Positions 1 to 9,900 of a stretch of DNA of 44,956 nt are shown here, in pieces; positions within the stretch are counted from its first letter, which is position 1; every line of letters starts with the position of its first letter. A model generated the notes under the pieces. That model ran no database searches, was not told where the DNA came from, and worked only from the letters and a program-made list of their open reading frames with translations. A program made the translations under genes and the position numbers. The DNA is from CAYYYP01 sp964475985. Its GTDB lineage: Bacteria; Bdellovibrionota; UBA1018; CAYHWW01. The stretch covers positions 1-44,956 of the forward strand of contig CAYYYP010000026.1 in assembly GCA_964475985.1 (NCBI GenBank). Reading direction: 5' to 3'.

Positions 1-189
1 TGGAAAGCGCCTACCCTTGTTCGCAAACGGGTAGGAATTTTCACGGGGCTCATTAATCTGCAATATCTACTGGGGGCCGCCATGGTGGTGGCCTATACGC
101 CCATCGTAATGGCAAGCGTGCACCAAGCGTTAGGAACCATAGTTTTTATTTCCGCGATTTTTGCGAACTCAACGCAGATCGAAGAATAA
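1..189 (+). CDS. ctaA: Heme A synthase (COX15/CtaA family), C-terminal fragment
   Basis: Open reading frame entering from the left edge and ending at TAA 187-189; 62 residues are visible. It holds two hydrophobic stretches, and the motif VHQALGTIVF fits the last membrane helices of COX15/CtaA proteins, where a conserved His ligates heme and is followed by a small-residue helix. The family converts heme O to heme A for cytochrome oxidase in the inner membrane. The N-terminal three quarters lie outside the window, so the call rests on a short tail. The last 21 bases overlap the end of the convergent pirin gene (169-189). Another polytopic membrane protein is possible. Confidence 0.55.
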   Translation, partial: WKAPTLVRKRVGIFTGLINLQYLLGAAMVVAYTPIVMASVHQALGTIVFISAIFANSTQIEE

Positions 190-915
190 AAAATGTGCTT
201 CATTGGCTTGCGCTTCGACCGCAAAGGACTGGGTGCCGGCGGAAATGAATATGCCGTCGCCCGCGTTTGCGGTGATGGTATCGTGCTTCACTTCACCGCC
301 TGCGTTTGATGCACTCTTCACCACGAGCGTACCGGTGATAAGGTGAATGAACCCTTCCCGGCCTGGTTCAAACGCATATTCAAGCATACCCACGCCAGCT
401 TTTGACGCAGTAAGGACGGAAGCAAAAATTTTAATATCCTGTTCAATGGGAATATCAGGATGCCCAATTCCGGCGATAAAACAAAATTTATTTAACTTAA
501 GTTCCCGATCAAAGTGGCTCTGGGCATATCTTGGTAAGGTGCCCCGAACGCCAGGATTCACCCAGATCTGAAGGAAATGCACCGGCGCTTCTTTGGAATG
601 GTTGAATTCACTGTGGGTGACACCTCGACCGGCGCCCATGAGTTGAACATCGCCCGCCTGAATCACCGTGCCGTTTCCCATGGAGTCTTTATGTTCAAGC
701 GCTCCTTCAACCACATAGGTAAGGATTTCCATGTCCGCATGACCATGAGGCGCAAAACCACCCGCTGGCGCGACGAAATCTTCATTTATAACCCGCAGTG
801 ATCTTAGATTTGAAAACCTAGGGTCATAATAATCACCGAAGGAAAAGGTATGAAAGCTTTTAAGCCAATTAAGATTAGTTTTTCCACGTTCTGAGCTTTT
901 GCGTAATTTCAACAT
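169..915 (-). CDS. Pirin family protein (YhhW-like bicupin, quercetinase type)
   Basis: 248 residues, close to the usual 230-290 of YhhW-type pirins. The N-terminal cupin carries the pirin signature: FHTFSFGDYYDP at 21-32, then metal ligands H57 and H59 (PHGHADME), H101 and E103 (GVTHSEFN), the same spacing as in E. coli YhhW. The C-terminal half is the degenerate second cupin and ends HFLFFDLR. Family members bind iron or another divalent metal in the cytosol and some oxidise quercetin; the natural substrate is usually unknown. It is a single gene, with its 3' end overlapping the convergent heme A synthase gene by 21 bp. Family assignment is secure; substrate is not inferable. Confidence 0.93.
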   Translation of the reverse strand: MLKLRKSSERGKTNLNWLKSFHTFSFGDYYDPRFSNLRSLRVINEDFVAPAGGFAPHGHADMEILTYVVEGALEHKDSMGNGTVIQAGDVQLMGAGRGVTHSEFNHSKEAPVHFLQIWVNPGVRGTLPRYAQSHFDRELKLNKFCFIAGIGHPDIPIEQDIKIFASVLTASKAGVGMLEYAFEPGREGFIHLITGTLVVKSASNAGGEVKHDTITANAGDGIFISAGTQSFAVEAQANEAHFLFFDLR

Positions 916-996
916 CGGTCTTTTCTCCGGTTTAAGAATATTTCTTGAAACAAATTTTTTGAGGCATAGAATTTCATCGAAGGCATGGGGGTGTCT

Positions 997-2433
997 ATGA
1001 CATTTAATAAAATTCTCGGGGGAGTTTCGAAAAGTTTAGGGACGATTGTTTGTTTGAGCGCCTTTGCCTCTTCCAATTTGGCTTTAGGCCAGGCAGTTCA
1101 GTTGGATCCTGCGCCAGACGGTCCGGAAGTGCAGGCACCTACGGTTCATGTCAACCTCACGGCGGATACTCGCTCCTCCGATGCTAGCGCAACGCACTAC
1201 ACCTTTGACTGCACTGGTCTCTCGGGAAGGCTGCCCGGTCACCCGGTGGATCCAGCGAACCGAAATTCACCCATTTTTCGGGTAACAAGTTCCGTCACCT
1301 CTGGATCATTTGATGTTCCGGTGTCTGCCAACCAAACTGCAACGGCAGCTTTCCTAAGGCGCGCGCTTGAAGCCGGGAATAATTGTGGACGGATTACGCA
1401 AATCTTGACAGCAAACCGCATTAATATCGAAAATTTCGTGGCTAACCCACCCCGCACAACAAGTTATGGAATTTCAAAAGTTGAGTGTCTTCAAGAGAGC
1501 CCACGCACCAACCCCGTCCTGGGCCCGGCCGATGGCAGCGTCCGCCGCGGTTTCTGTTACGGAGTGCAGGACGCGACCATTCGTTTTGCATCAGACTACT
1601 GTTTGCGGGCCATGACTCAAGCGTGCCGGAATAATACGACTTCATTTTTGACTCCCTCCCTGAGTACCATCGGCGGACGGAACTTTTGTGAGAGAGCTTA
1701 TGCCCTTGCCCCGCAGCCCTTCGTTGCGGCGCTAGAATCTAAGACTTGCGCGTCTAACCCTTCCTTAGATTTTGCTACGGCGTGCCGAGAGAACCCCGCC
1801 ATCGTTGCTCGCTTAAACTCAAGCCAACCTGCCGCAGAAATTCCAACCTCTGTATTGGGAGCGCTGGGCAGACACGCGGTTGATTGCATCCTCGCGGGCA
1901 ACCCGGCGGCTTCGGAAGAAATGACGGCATTACCCCAAGAAGGACGTTCAGGTGCCCGGGATCGTTTCAATGCACGCGCCACCGCCATTGAAAATTTGAA
2001 CAGCAACCGATGCCTTGGTAAACAGTGGCCAGAATTTTCAAACGCGCTTTTTGCCGATGTCCGAAACTATCGCTCACAGTTCAAGGACAATTGCGTTAAA
2101 GGCCCGCTCGTTAGAAATTACGCAGCCCCCAGTGTGAGGCGTGCACCGCCTGCGATTTACACCTCGCGACGATACAGCTGTATTTTTGAATTTATGAGCC
2201 ATACCGATCTGGGGCGCAGCATCCCGGCCGACGATACAGCGGCTATCTTGCAGGCGTTTGAGAGCCCGGCGGCCAGGGCCCAGTTGCGAACCCTTGATGC
2301 AGCTTCCGTTGGCGGTGCACTACCCTACCGGGAAAAGTGCGATAAATACCAAACAGCGGCCGCGCAGGCCAGCGCGGGCATGCAGGAACAATGGCGACGC
2401 ACGACGGAATATCCCGGCCGAGGCGCACATTAA
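997..2433 (+). CDS. Exported Cys-rich protein of unknown function
   Basis: No family recognised. From the ATG at 997 (GGGGGT five bases upstream) the protein has 478 residues; an in-frame ATG at 985 adds four but its AAGG sits almost on the start codon. The N-terminus is a clear signal peptide (Lys residues, hydrophobic core GTIVCLSAFASSNLALG, then QAVQ). The mature part holds 14 cysteines spread through motifs such as DYCLRAMTQACRN and ENLNSNRCLGK, suggesting a disulfide-stabilised periplasmic or surface protein. No membrane segment follows the signal. It is divergent from the pirin gene with 81 bp between starts and stands alone. Confidence 0.8.
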   Translation: MTFNKILGGVSKSLGTIVCLSAFASSNLALGQAVQLDPAPDGPEVQAPTVHVNLTADTRSSDASATHYTFDCTGLSGRLPGHPVDPANRNSPIFRVTSSVTSGSFDVPVSANQTATAAFLRRALEAGNNCGRITQILTANRINIENFVANPPRTTSYGISKVECLQESPRTNPVLGPADGSVRRGFCYGVQDATIRFASDYCLRAMTQACRNNTTSFLTPSLSTIGGRNFCERAYALAPQPFVAALESKTCASNPSLDFATACRENPAIVARLNSSQPAAEIPTSVLGALGRHAVDCILAGNPAASEEMTALPQEGRSGARDRFNARATAIENLNSNRCLGKQWPEFSNALFADVRNYRSQFKDNCVKGPLVRNYAAPSVRRAPPAIYTSRRYSCIFEFMSHTDLGRSIPADDTAAILQAFESPAARAQLRTLDAASVGGALPYREKCDKYQTAAAQASAGMQEQWRRTTEYPGRGAH

Positions 2434-2508
2434 AACTAAAGAAGATAACCTAACGGAAGAAATGCTCCCGACGTGTTTCTGGTACTTCGCCCAGCATAAG
2501 CAACAAAT

Positions 2509-3864
2509 TTAAGCCGCCTTTCTTATGTCTGTCGCGTTTTCGACTCTCATTTTTAATTGCTTGATGAGTTCTACTGTATTTTCAGAAACTTTGAGATAAT
2601 TGCCGCTTGGTCCAAGGAGTTGTTTCGCTTTCTCAATTTGATGCCGGTTGGCCAACTCAACAATATCACCTGCGCACACGTGAAAACGAGCATGTGATTC
2701 TCTAAGTTGGTCAAAAAGCTTTACATTATCTTTACGATGCATCTGACCCTCGCCACAAATCCACTTTCCTAAGGCACAAGCATTATCGACACAAACCTTG
2801 GCATGCTCAAGGGTACCATCGGGGCTCTCAAGATATTTACTTAACTTCATTTTCCAATCGATATGCGCTTTGATGGCAGCATCAAAATCAAATGGTTTCG
2901 CAATTCTAGCGACCGGGCACCCAAAATTTTTAGCAATCTCAAAAAAATCATTTGAGATTACCTCGATCGTACTCGCAAGGTGGGCCGCGTTTCTGTTCCC
3001 ATCTAAAGCCATTTGATCCAATTGAAGTGATGAAGCTTCGAGATTTTGCAGAGATTTCGAAATTTCCCCGACACCAATCCGCTGCTCGTTGGTAGCCGAC
3101 GAAATTTCTTGGGATTTGGATTCTGTGTTTTTGGAATATTCGGTCAGCTTTGCAAACGAGGACGACATTTCGACGGTTTTTTTTGATACGACGTCAATCG
3201 CTTTGATTGTATCCTCAGCTACTTTTTCTAACTCTTGTGTAACCCGCTCAATCTGAAGTTTTGTCTTCTCGACACTGGAGGAAAGAATTGCTTCTATCTC
3301 TTTCGCAGCACTACCGCTCGCCTTGGCGAGATTGCCCATCTCCTCGGCAACAACCGCGAATCCTTTCCCATGCTCACCAGCTTGGGCTGCCTCTACGGAG
3401 GCGTTGAAAGAGAGTAATTTTGTCTGAAAAACAATCTCGTTAATCAAGCCGGCCTTGTCTTTAATTTGCGCCATTGTATCCGTCATGGATGAAATCTCAG
3501 CCAAACCGGACTTCACCGAAATCTGCAGCGACTGACTGGAACTGTTAACAACTGAAATAAGATTTGAAAGCTCGCGCAGCGCCACGTCTGAACTTTCAAC
3601 GGCTTTGTTCGATTCAAAAGCCGTGCTACTTAGGCCATTTGCAGCATCGGCTGTGGTGCCTACCATTGACGAGATTTCGTGAGCCGCCGCTGATGATTGC
3701 TGCACGGACGCCATTTCTGACTCGACCACTTTTTTTAAACTTTCACTTTGAGTATACAAACTTCTCGCTGAATCAAGCAAGCCCTCGATCTTCTCAAATA
3801 GGGTCTGCATCTTTTTTGCATTTTTGTCATTTGGGGAGAAAAATCTGTAAATTGACATCGTCAT
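2509..3864 (-). CDS. Soluble methyl-accepting chemotaxis protein with C-terminal CZB zinc-binding domain
   Basis: 451 residues with no membrane segment and no N-terminal sensor domain. Residues about 20-310 are helical signalling domain with the conserved hairpin tip at 145-190 (FQTKLLSFNASVEAA, then GEHGKGFAVVAEEMGNLA). Residues about 328-410 form a chemoreceptor zinc-binding (CZB) domain with the expected ligands H334 (AHIDWK), C363 (CALGKW), H391 and H395 (ESHARFH). The tip is what CheA and CheW contact; CZB domains sense zinc or zinc-sulfur oxidants such as hypochlorous acid. A cytoplasmic redox or zinc receptor is therefore likely. GAGGGG lies upstream of the first ATG; a second in-frame ATG two codons later is also possible. 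Confidence 0.93.
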   Translation of the reverse strand: MTMSIYRFFSPNDKNAKKMQTLFEKIEGLLDSARSLYTQSESLKKVVESEMASVQQSSAAAHEISSMVGTTADAANGLSSTAFESNKAVESSDVALRELSNLISVVNSSSQSLQISVKSGLAEISSMTDTMAQIKDKAGLINEIVFQTKLLSFNASVEAAQAGEHGKGFAVVAEEMGNLAKASGSAAKEIEAILSSSVEKTKLQIERVTQELEKVAEDTIKAIDVVSKKTVEMSSSFAKLTEYSKNTESKSQEISSATNEQRIGVGEISKSLQNLEASSLQLDQMALDGNRNAAHLASTIEVISNDFFEIAKNFGCPVARIAKPFDFDAAIKAHIDWKMKLSKYLESPDGTLEHAKVCVDNACALGKWICGEGQMHRKDNVKLFDQLRESHARFHVCAGDIVELANRHQIEKAKQLLGPSGNYLKVSENTVELIKQLKMRVENATDIRKAA

Positions 3865-3939
3865 TCCAAATTCCCCTCGGCGGAAATGGCGTCAAACTTT
3901 AGTGGTATCGTGTCAAGTGTCACTGCTCAGCAACAGGTT

Positions 3940-6003
3940 TTATTGTGATTCTACAAAGTTACCAAATTCAAAGGCCATGTTTTCGGAAGGAAGTTGATTT
4001 CGAATTTCCCGGTTCATGATGGACTCCGTAAGCAGGCGCCTCATCTGGGCGATTTTCTGCGCCCTTAAAGCAGGAGTGAATCCAGATCCTTCCTGAGGCA
4101 TCGTGATCAGAATATCAAGGGTATGATTTTCTACGGCCCCTAAGTCGTCTATTTCGTTTCGAAGGATGCGCGGAGTGATTCCGATCTGGGATAAAACTTC
4201 AGGAGGAAACGCTCCGCTTTTTCGCAAAATTTTTCTAAGAGATTTTTCAAGGGACTCAAGGCCAGCAGTGATTGGGGCACCGAATTCTGAAATCGAAGGG
4301 TGAATGGTGAGACGAAAATCACCCGGCCGGTCCTGACCACCTTGCGAAAAGCGTTGGGTGAAACGCCGCCAGTCTTCTTGGGTGAATTCGCGGGTTACTC
4401 CGATGAGAACATCATCGCCACTCATGTCCATTACCGCGAGAAGTTCACCGCCGTGACCTGGTGAGGTTTGCTCAAAAATACGAAGGGGATAGTTCCCGGA
4501 AACCCCGCCGTTCCATTCAAGGTGAAGAGGTCGATGCCGATTTCCGACGAGCGTGGAATTCATAGCCGTTGCAATATTCTGCGCCCGTCTCAGCATAGGT
4601 ACATCGGTCGCTTCAAATGCAGCCCGTGAGCGAAGTCCTACCTGGGACGAATCGGTAAGGGGTGGGCCCAGGAAAAACTCACGGATCAACGCCTGCATAT
4701 TCATACGTCCAGCGCCCACCAGATCCCCGGAAACAATCCACCTTAAGCCGGGGACGCTTCTTACGTGTTGGACACTTCTACGTTCGGTTTGCAGCGGATT
4801 GACGGAGATTAAATTTAAATTATCTAGGGCCGTAAGCAGTCTTTCTGCGTCGGCAAATGAAATCAAACGTCGTGTGGAATCGTGAGAATTTGAGACAAAT
4901 CTCTCGTAAATTAGCCCTAAGAAGGAATGGGCCCGTGCGGTAGAATTCTCACCCTGCGCTTCACGGTAGGCGTCTACGACTCCGTCTTGCAATTGTCCAT
5001 CGGGGGTAAAAAGTTCGCGGAGACTCTGATTCTGACGCAATTCTGAGTAGGATTGCCGCGAGGAATGCAGGTCTTCCAAGACTTCCGCACCATGACGTTC
5101 GTGAGTAGCTAAGCCGATAATCCGTCGGTTTTCACTCAGCGGGCGAATATTTTCCGAAGGCGCACTTGAATGCACGGGGTGTAAAGTTAAATCCTGGTTC
5201 AAGGCGTGCCTGCGTTTGCGACCAGCGATGGTGGCATCATCCAGCGTTCGGCCAATTCCCCAATAGTGCCAAAGATCTGGATAGTGAGCCAAGGGCGTTG
5301 CCGCGTAACTAGTCGCATCCGTCGCTTCCCACTGCCTCAGCCGGGCAATTTCCCGGAAGGACCTTGAAACACGTTGATGAACCTCACGCAACTCAGCATG
5401 AAGCGCCTCTGGAGAAAGCCCCTGAAACGCAACACCCGTCCAGCTATAAGCCGAAAGCACTCCAACTCGGGAGGTTGCTTCGGCGCTCGGTACCGAACTT
5501 GCCACTAGGGCTGAGCGAAGCCGCGAATTACGACGAACCTCTTCTAGTACCAGGGAAAAATACACTCGGTTGATTTCATCAACTTCTGCGGCATCGAAAT
5601 GTTTGTTCAATATTTTTTGAAGTCCGTTAGCAGCAATCAGAAAAAGCAATCCGGGTTGAGTGGCCACGCCAAGGGCGCTAGGCGCTCCAGACTTTTCTTG
5701 GGCAAGGCGCTGCCGAGCATTGCGGTCTAGATCAATGAGCGCGCGATTGGAATGGGCATCCAGCGGCAGCCACTGGGCGAAACCATGGGGGTGCAGATCG
5801 TCGGCGGATAATGACGCCTCGACATCGCCAAGGGCCTGCACCGCACATTCCACAAAGGTGCCAGCGCTTTTGGGCGAAACTGGGCCCGTAGCCGCGACCC
5901 CAGTACTAAGCAATTTTGGTGGCAAACCTAACGCAAGGTCTGTGCACAAAAATGCCAGCAATAGGCCGAAAAATTTTAGATATTTTTGAAAAGCGACAGG
6001 CAC
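3940..6003 (-). CDS. Large exported protein of unknown function
   Basis: No family recognised. I choose the GTG at 6001-6003 because GGGGGA lies about five bases upstream; an in-frame TTG four codons earlier is the alternative. About 687 residues: Lys-containing n-region, hydrophobic core FFGLLLAFLCTDLALG, then a mature part rich in Arg, Leu and Ala with many predicted helices and few Cys, so a periplasmic or secreted location is likely. Segments around LHLEWNGGVSGNYPLRIFEQ and ELLAVMDMSGDDVLIGV look like a beta-rich domain in the C-terminal third. It is the gene upstream of the chemoreceptor on the same strand, 75 bp away, but a shared function is not evident. Confidence 0.78.
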   Translation of the reverse strand: MPVAFQKYLKFFGLLLAFLCTDLALGLPPKLLSTGVAATGPVSPKSAGTFVECAVQALGDVEASLSADDLHPHGFAQWLPLDAHSNRALIDLDRNARQRLAQEKSGAPSALGVATQPGLLFLIAANGLQKILNKHFDAAEVDEINRVYFSLVLEEVRRNSRLRSALVASSVPSAEATSRVGVLSAYSWTGVAFQGLSPEALHAELREVHQRVSRSFREIARLRQWEATDATSYAATPLAHYPDLWHYWGIGRTLDDATIAGRKRRHALNQDLTLHPVHSSAPSENIRPLSENRRIIGLATHERHGAEVLEDLHSSRQSYSELRQNQSLRELFTPDGQLQDGVVDAYREAQGENSTARAHSFLGLIYERFVSNSHDSTRRLISFADAERLLTALDNLNLISVNPLQTERRSVQHVRSVPGLRWIVSGDLVGAGRMNMQALIREFFLGPPLTDSSQVGLRSRAAFEATDVPMLRRAQNIATAMNSTLVGNRHRPLHLEWNGGVSGNYPLRIFEQTSPGHGGELLAVMDMSGDDVLIGVTREFTQEDWRRFTQRFSQGGQDRPGDFRLTIHPSISEFGAPITAGLESLEKSLRKILRKSGAFPPEVLSQIGITPRILRNEIDDLGAVENHTLDILITMPQEGSGFTPALRAQKIAQMRRLLTESIMNREIRNQLPSENMAFEFGNFVESQ

Positions 6004-6082
6004 GGATTCCCCCAAAGGTTTATCGGCGATTCCCCATAAAACTGCGAGGAAATTTCTGCCCTTTGGAGCATTAAATCAAGCC

Positions 6083-6742
6083 CTAACTCGAAAAACATTC
6101 TAAACTTAAGTTATTTATAAAAGCTTCCATAAATTCCACACGCCTTTTTCCTTCGCGTTGACCGGCCTGAGTTTGAAGACTAGCCCCAACATGGAAAAGT
6201 TTTGCGTAAAAATGGTCCAGGGTAAATTCTGCATCATTTGCTTTACGACTTTTACAGAGAGGATCTTCTTGGCGGTAAAAAGGCCTTTTTAGCAGTCCAG
6301 CCGTCGCAAAACACCTGGCCACCCCAATGGCGCCTAGGCCATCAAGACGATCGGCGTCCTGAACGATCTTAGCTTCCAAGGTCTTGGGTTTAATTTTTGC
6401 GCTAAAACTGTGGGCCGCAATGGCGTGTCCAATTTCATCGAGTAACTGAACGGGATAATGGATTGAACCTAAAAATTCCTGGGCTGCGACGGCGGAAAGG
6501 GTTGATGCCTGACTTCGCCTCGGATCGTTTTTAGGAACTACGATGAAATCATGCAGCCACGCGGCAGGTACCACGACTTCGGCGCGCCCCCCTTCTTCGG
6601 AACAAAGCCTCTTTGCGAGGCCCGCTACCCTTTGGAAGTGCAAAATATCGTGGGCCGGATCAAGCTCCGATGCTGCTTCGCAAACGGACTTCATTTTTTC
6701 CTCAATGAGCATCTCGAAATTTTCTAGATTGAATTGGTTCAT
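6083..6742 (-). CDS. HD-domain phosphohydrolase (YedJ-like)
   Basis: I place the start at the ATG 6740-6742, preceded by GGAG at good spacing; an upstream in-frame start adds 13 unlikely residues. The 219-residue product carries the HD metal-site pattern: H35 (HFQRV), H64-D65 (AAWLHD), H111 (IAAHSFS) and D129/D131 in QDADRLDGLGAIGVAR, which is typical of the YedJ-like branch. Such proteins are cytosolic metal-dependent phosphohydrolases acting on nucleotides or related phosphates; the exact substrate is not defined. The gene is single and divergent from the large LamG lipoprotein gene, with about 210 bp between starts. Confidence 0.88.
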   Translation of the reverse strand: MNQFNLENFEMLIEEKMKSVCEAASELDPAHDILHFQRVAGLAKRLCSEEGGRAEVVVPAAWLHDFIVVPKNDPRRSQASTLSAVAAQEFLGSIHYPVQLLDEIGHAIAAHSFSAKIKPKTLEAKIVQDADRLDGLGAIGVARCFATAGLLKRPFYRQEDPLCKSRKANDAEFTLDHFYAKLFHVGASLQTQAGQREGKRRVEFMEAFINNLSLECFSS

Positions 6743-6868
6743 ACAGCTCCGCCGAATCAGAGGTTCGTAGGGGCCAACCAAATGGTCAAGCGGTAAAGAC
6801 CTAGGTCCCCCCGAACACAGGGATTTAAGTATTTGAAATAGCGACCACCTAATACTGGACTTATTTAG

Positions 6869-6896
6869 TTAACATTTTTTACCAGGTTCCGATAAT
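6869..6896 (+). promoter_or_regulatory. Putative sigma70 promoter for the LamG lipoprotein gene
   Basis: TTAACA (6869-6874) and GATAAT (6891-6896) match the -35 and -10 consensus at five of six positions each and are separated by 16 bp. Transcription would start near 6903, about 50 bases before the GTG start, which has AGGAGA just upstream. Seen by eye only. Confidence 0.5.
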
Positions 6897-6951
6897 CTAT
6901 TAAGTAGATCGTTGTCATTTCTCTCACTCATTCCAAAAGGAGAACAGAGTC

Positions 6952-9900
6952 GTGAACCAAATCATTACAATGAAATTCAAAATCCTTAGGGACGGCTTTT
7001 CGTCTTTCTATAAATTTATTTTGTTGATTGCTGGTTTTGCGATGATCGGCGGATGTAATCCACTGGGGCAATCCGTGAACGACACGCCAAGTGATTCGGA
7101 AAGCGGTGGCTCATCCGTAACCGTTGGCACCATTACGGTTTCCGATGCACCCATTTATAATTTTGGAAATGTTGAAAAAAATACCGTCAGTTCAAAAACC
7201 TTTACCGTTAGCAACACGGGCGATACGACGATCGCCTTAACTCCGCTTACGGACGGGAGCCTTACGTTAGTTGCGCCCTTTGCTCTCGCGGGCGGCACTT
7301 GTGTTATCACAAATTCTGTAGCTCCCCGGAGTTCTTGCACGATCATTGTGTCCTTTAGCCCAACTTCCGTTGGATCAAGCACGAATCCAATACGCATTGA
7401 ATACGTAGGTGGCGTGGCAAACGGCAGCATTATGGGCACGGGCGTAATTTCCGTGGTGAGCTCAGGCCTTCGCGTAAACTTAGATGCAAGCTTGGCTTCC
7501 GGCACGACCAACTTCACGGACGGAACCTGCGCTGACACGACTTGGACGGACCTTACGAGCAATGGTTTAAACGCTACTCTTAATGGTTTCAGCACTTGTG
7601 CTTCAGGTACCGACGGATGGTCGGGCGCTGGAGTTGCGGCAAATCCATATCGACTCAGTTTTGATGGAGTTACGGACTACGTATCCTTTCCCTCGGGAAT
7701 GACCTCAACGCTTACTACTTTCAGCGTTAGCTTTTGGGTCAAGACTACGGAAGTTAGAAGCCACGCTACTTACTGGCAAAGACCAGCTCTCTTTTGTCAG
7801 GGGACTAGCGGAGACGCTACCGGGGACTTTGGAATTACAACCCAATCGGGATACCTCGCCATGTGGTCAGGACTTTCCAGCACTGACAAAGAAGTCACTT
7901 CAACAAAATTCATTAGTGATGGAGCTTGGCACCATATCGTAGCCATCAATAACGGAACAAATCTCCGCCTCATGGTGGACGGATACGATGTTGGCGTTTC
8001 CATTCCTTCTGGAGGTGCTCTGAACGCCACGGCCTTTTACCTTGGTGGGTGTAATTACAATTTCGTCGCCACAAATCCGCTTTCTCAAGGTGAATTTGCA
8101 ACTTTCCAATTCTATAATCGTGCGTTGACCACCGAAGAAGCCATTCAAAACTGTAGCTCAACTAGCGCAAAGCTTGCTTCAGCCACCTGTGCAACGTATT
8201 CGAGCCCGCCCGTGGCCGGACCTCAGCTCTGGTTCAAAGCGGATGCCATTTCAAAGGCCGACGGAGAAACCATCAGCGTGTGGGCGGACCAAAGCTCAAA
8301 CACCATGAATGCCACGCAGTTCACCGGCGGCGCGCAACCCACTTACAAAACCAATATTCTCAGTGGAAAACCTGTCCTACGTTTTTCTGGTTCAAACTAT
8401 TTAAATCACCCGTATAGTAGCGGCGCAATTGCTAACTCCGTATTTGCGGTCGTGAAACGAAGCGGTGGCGCCGCCGGATGGCAAACCGTGATTCAGGCAT
8501 CTGCGCCCAATACGGCCCTTGCCGTACTCATGGGCGCACGGACGGGTAATTCGGTAAACTGGGGTACGTATTTCGGAAGCATTTTAAATTCGTCGTACTC
8601 GGTGGATGGCAGTTGGGCTGCATTGTCCTCCGTCAGCCGCTCAAGCGCCGATATTTCTATCGTAACCAATGGACTTGAAGAGCTTGTTGTCGGCTCTGGT
8701 TATCACTCCGATGCGTGGGAAAGAAGGCAGATTGGTGGCGTGAATAATGGCAGTGAAACCCTGACCGGGGATATTGCAGAAATTTTAGTTTACCCCTTTG
8801 CGGTTACGGATGCGCAACGAAAAACGGTTGAATGCTATTTGGGAAATAAGTACGGGATTTCGATTAACGTGGCGGCCGGCTGTGCTGCCCTCTATTCCGC
8901 GCCATCTGCTCCGTCTGGATTATCCGCCGTCGCATCGTCCGCTTGGAGTATGGTGGTCAGTTGGACGGCTAGCGCTACCGCCGATTTCACCGGTTATAAA
9001 TTGGAGCGTTGTCCCGACGCTAATAACGATGGGACTTGCGATTCCGCCATGGCTCAAATCGCTACGCCCGGAAGCTCTTCCACCAGTTATACGGACTCTG
9101 GCCTCACCGCCGGAACTTATTACCTCTATCGCATCAAGGCCTATGGAATTGGTGGCGATTCGGCCTATACGTCTAATGCATCCGCTACAACCCAGGCGGA
9201 TACTTCGGGTGGAGTGGGCCGCGGAGTTTTAGTCACCGGCACTACTTTAGCTTTGAATTTAAATGCCCCTACCGCCAACGGCGGAACGACAACTCATCCT
9301 GATTTAAGTTGTACCGGCGGCGCACTGACTTGGACCGATATTTCCTCAAGTGGTGCAAACGCAACCCTCACTAGCTTTGCATCTGGCAGTTGCGGCGCAA
9401 GCTCCGGTTGGAACGGAACGGGTTTGGTCGCAAGCCCGTATCGTTTGATGTTCAATGGAACCAGCGACTATTTGACCTTAGGTAATGTGATTCATCCCAC
9501 TACTGCCTACACTTTATCTGCGTGGGTACAGACAACTAAATCGGGCGCTGCGCAACCCGTGATTAATAAGTTTGATTCGGGCGGAACAAATTCATTCTCG
9601 TTATACATTGACTCAAGCGGCTATCCCGTTTGCCGTTATTACCAAACCAATATTGGTTGGTGGGTACCCGGCACCACCACGGTCACTGGCGTTACTGTGG
9701 TGAACGACGGCGGTTGGCACCATGTCGTGTGCGTAGCCAATAATACAACGCAAAAAGTTTATATAGACGGCGCGGAGTCGGCGAGTGCGGCGGGCCCAAA
9801 CGTATTGCAAGATTCAACCGCTCCACTTTGGATTGGTAAATCATCATCCAACGAATACTTCCGTGGTGGAATTGCCGGCGTACAAATTTATACCAGCGCT

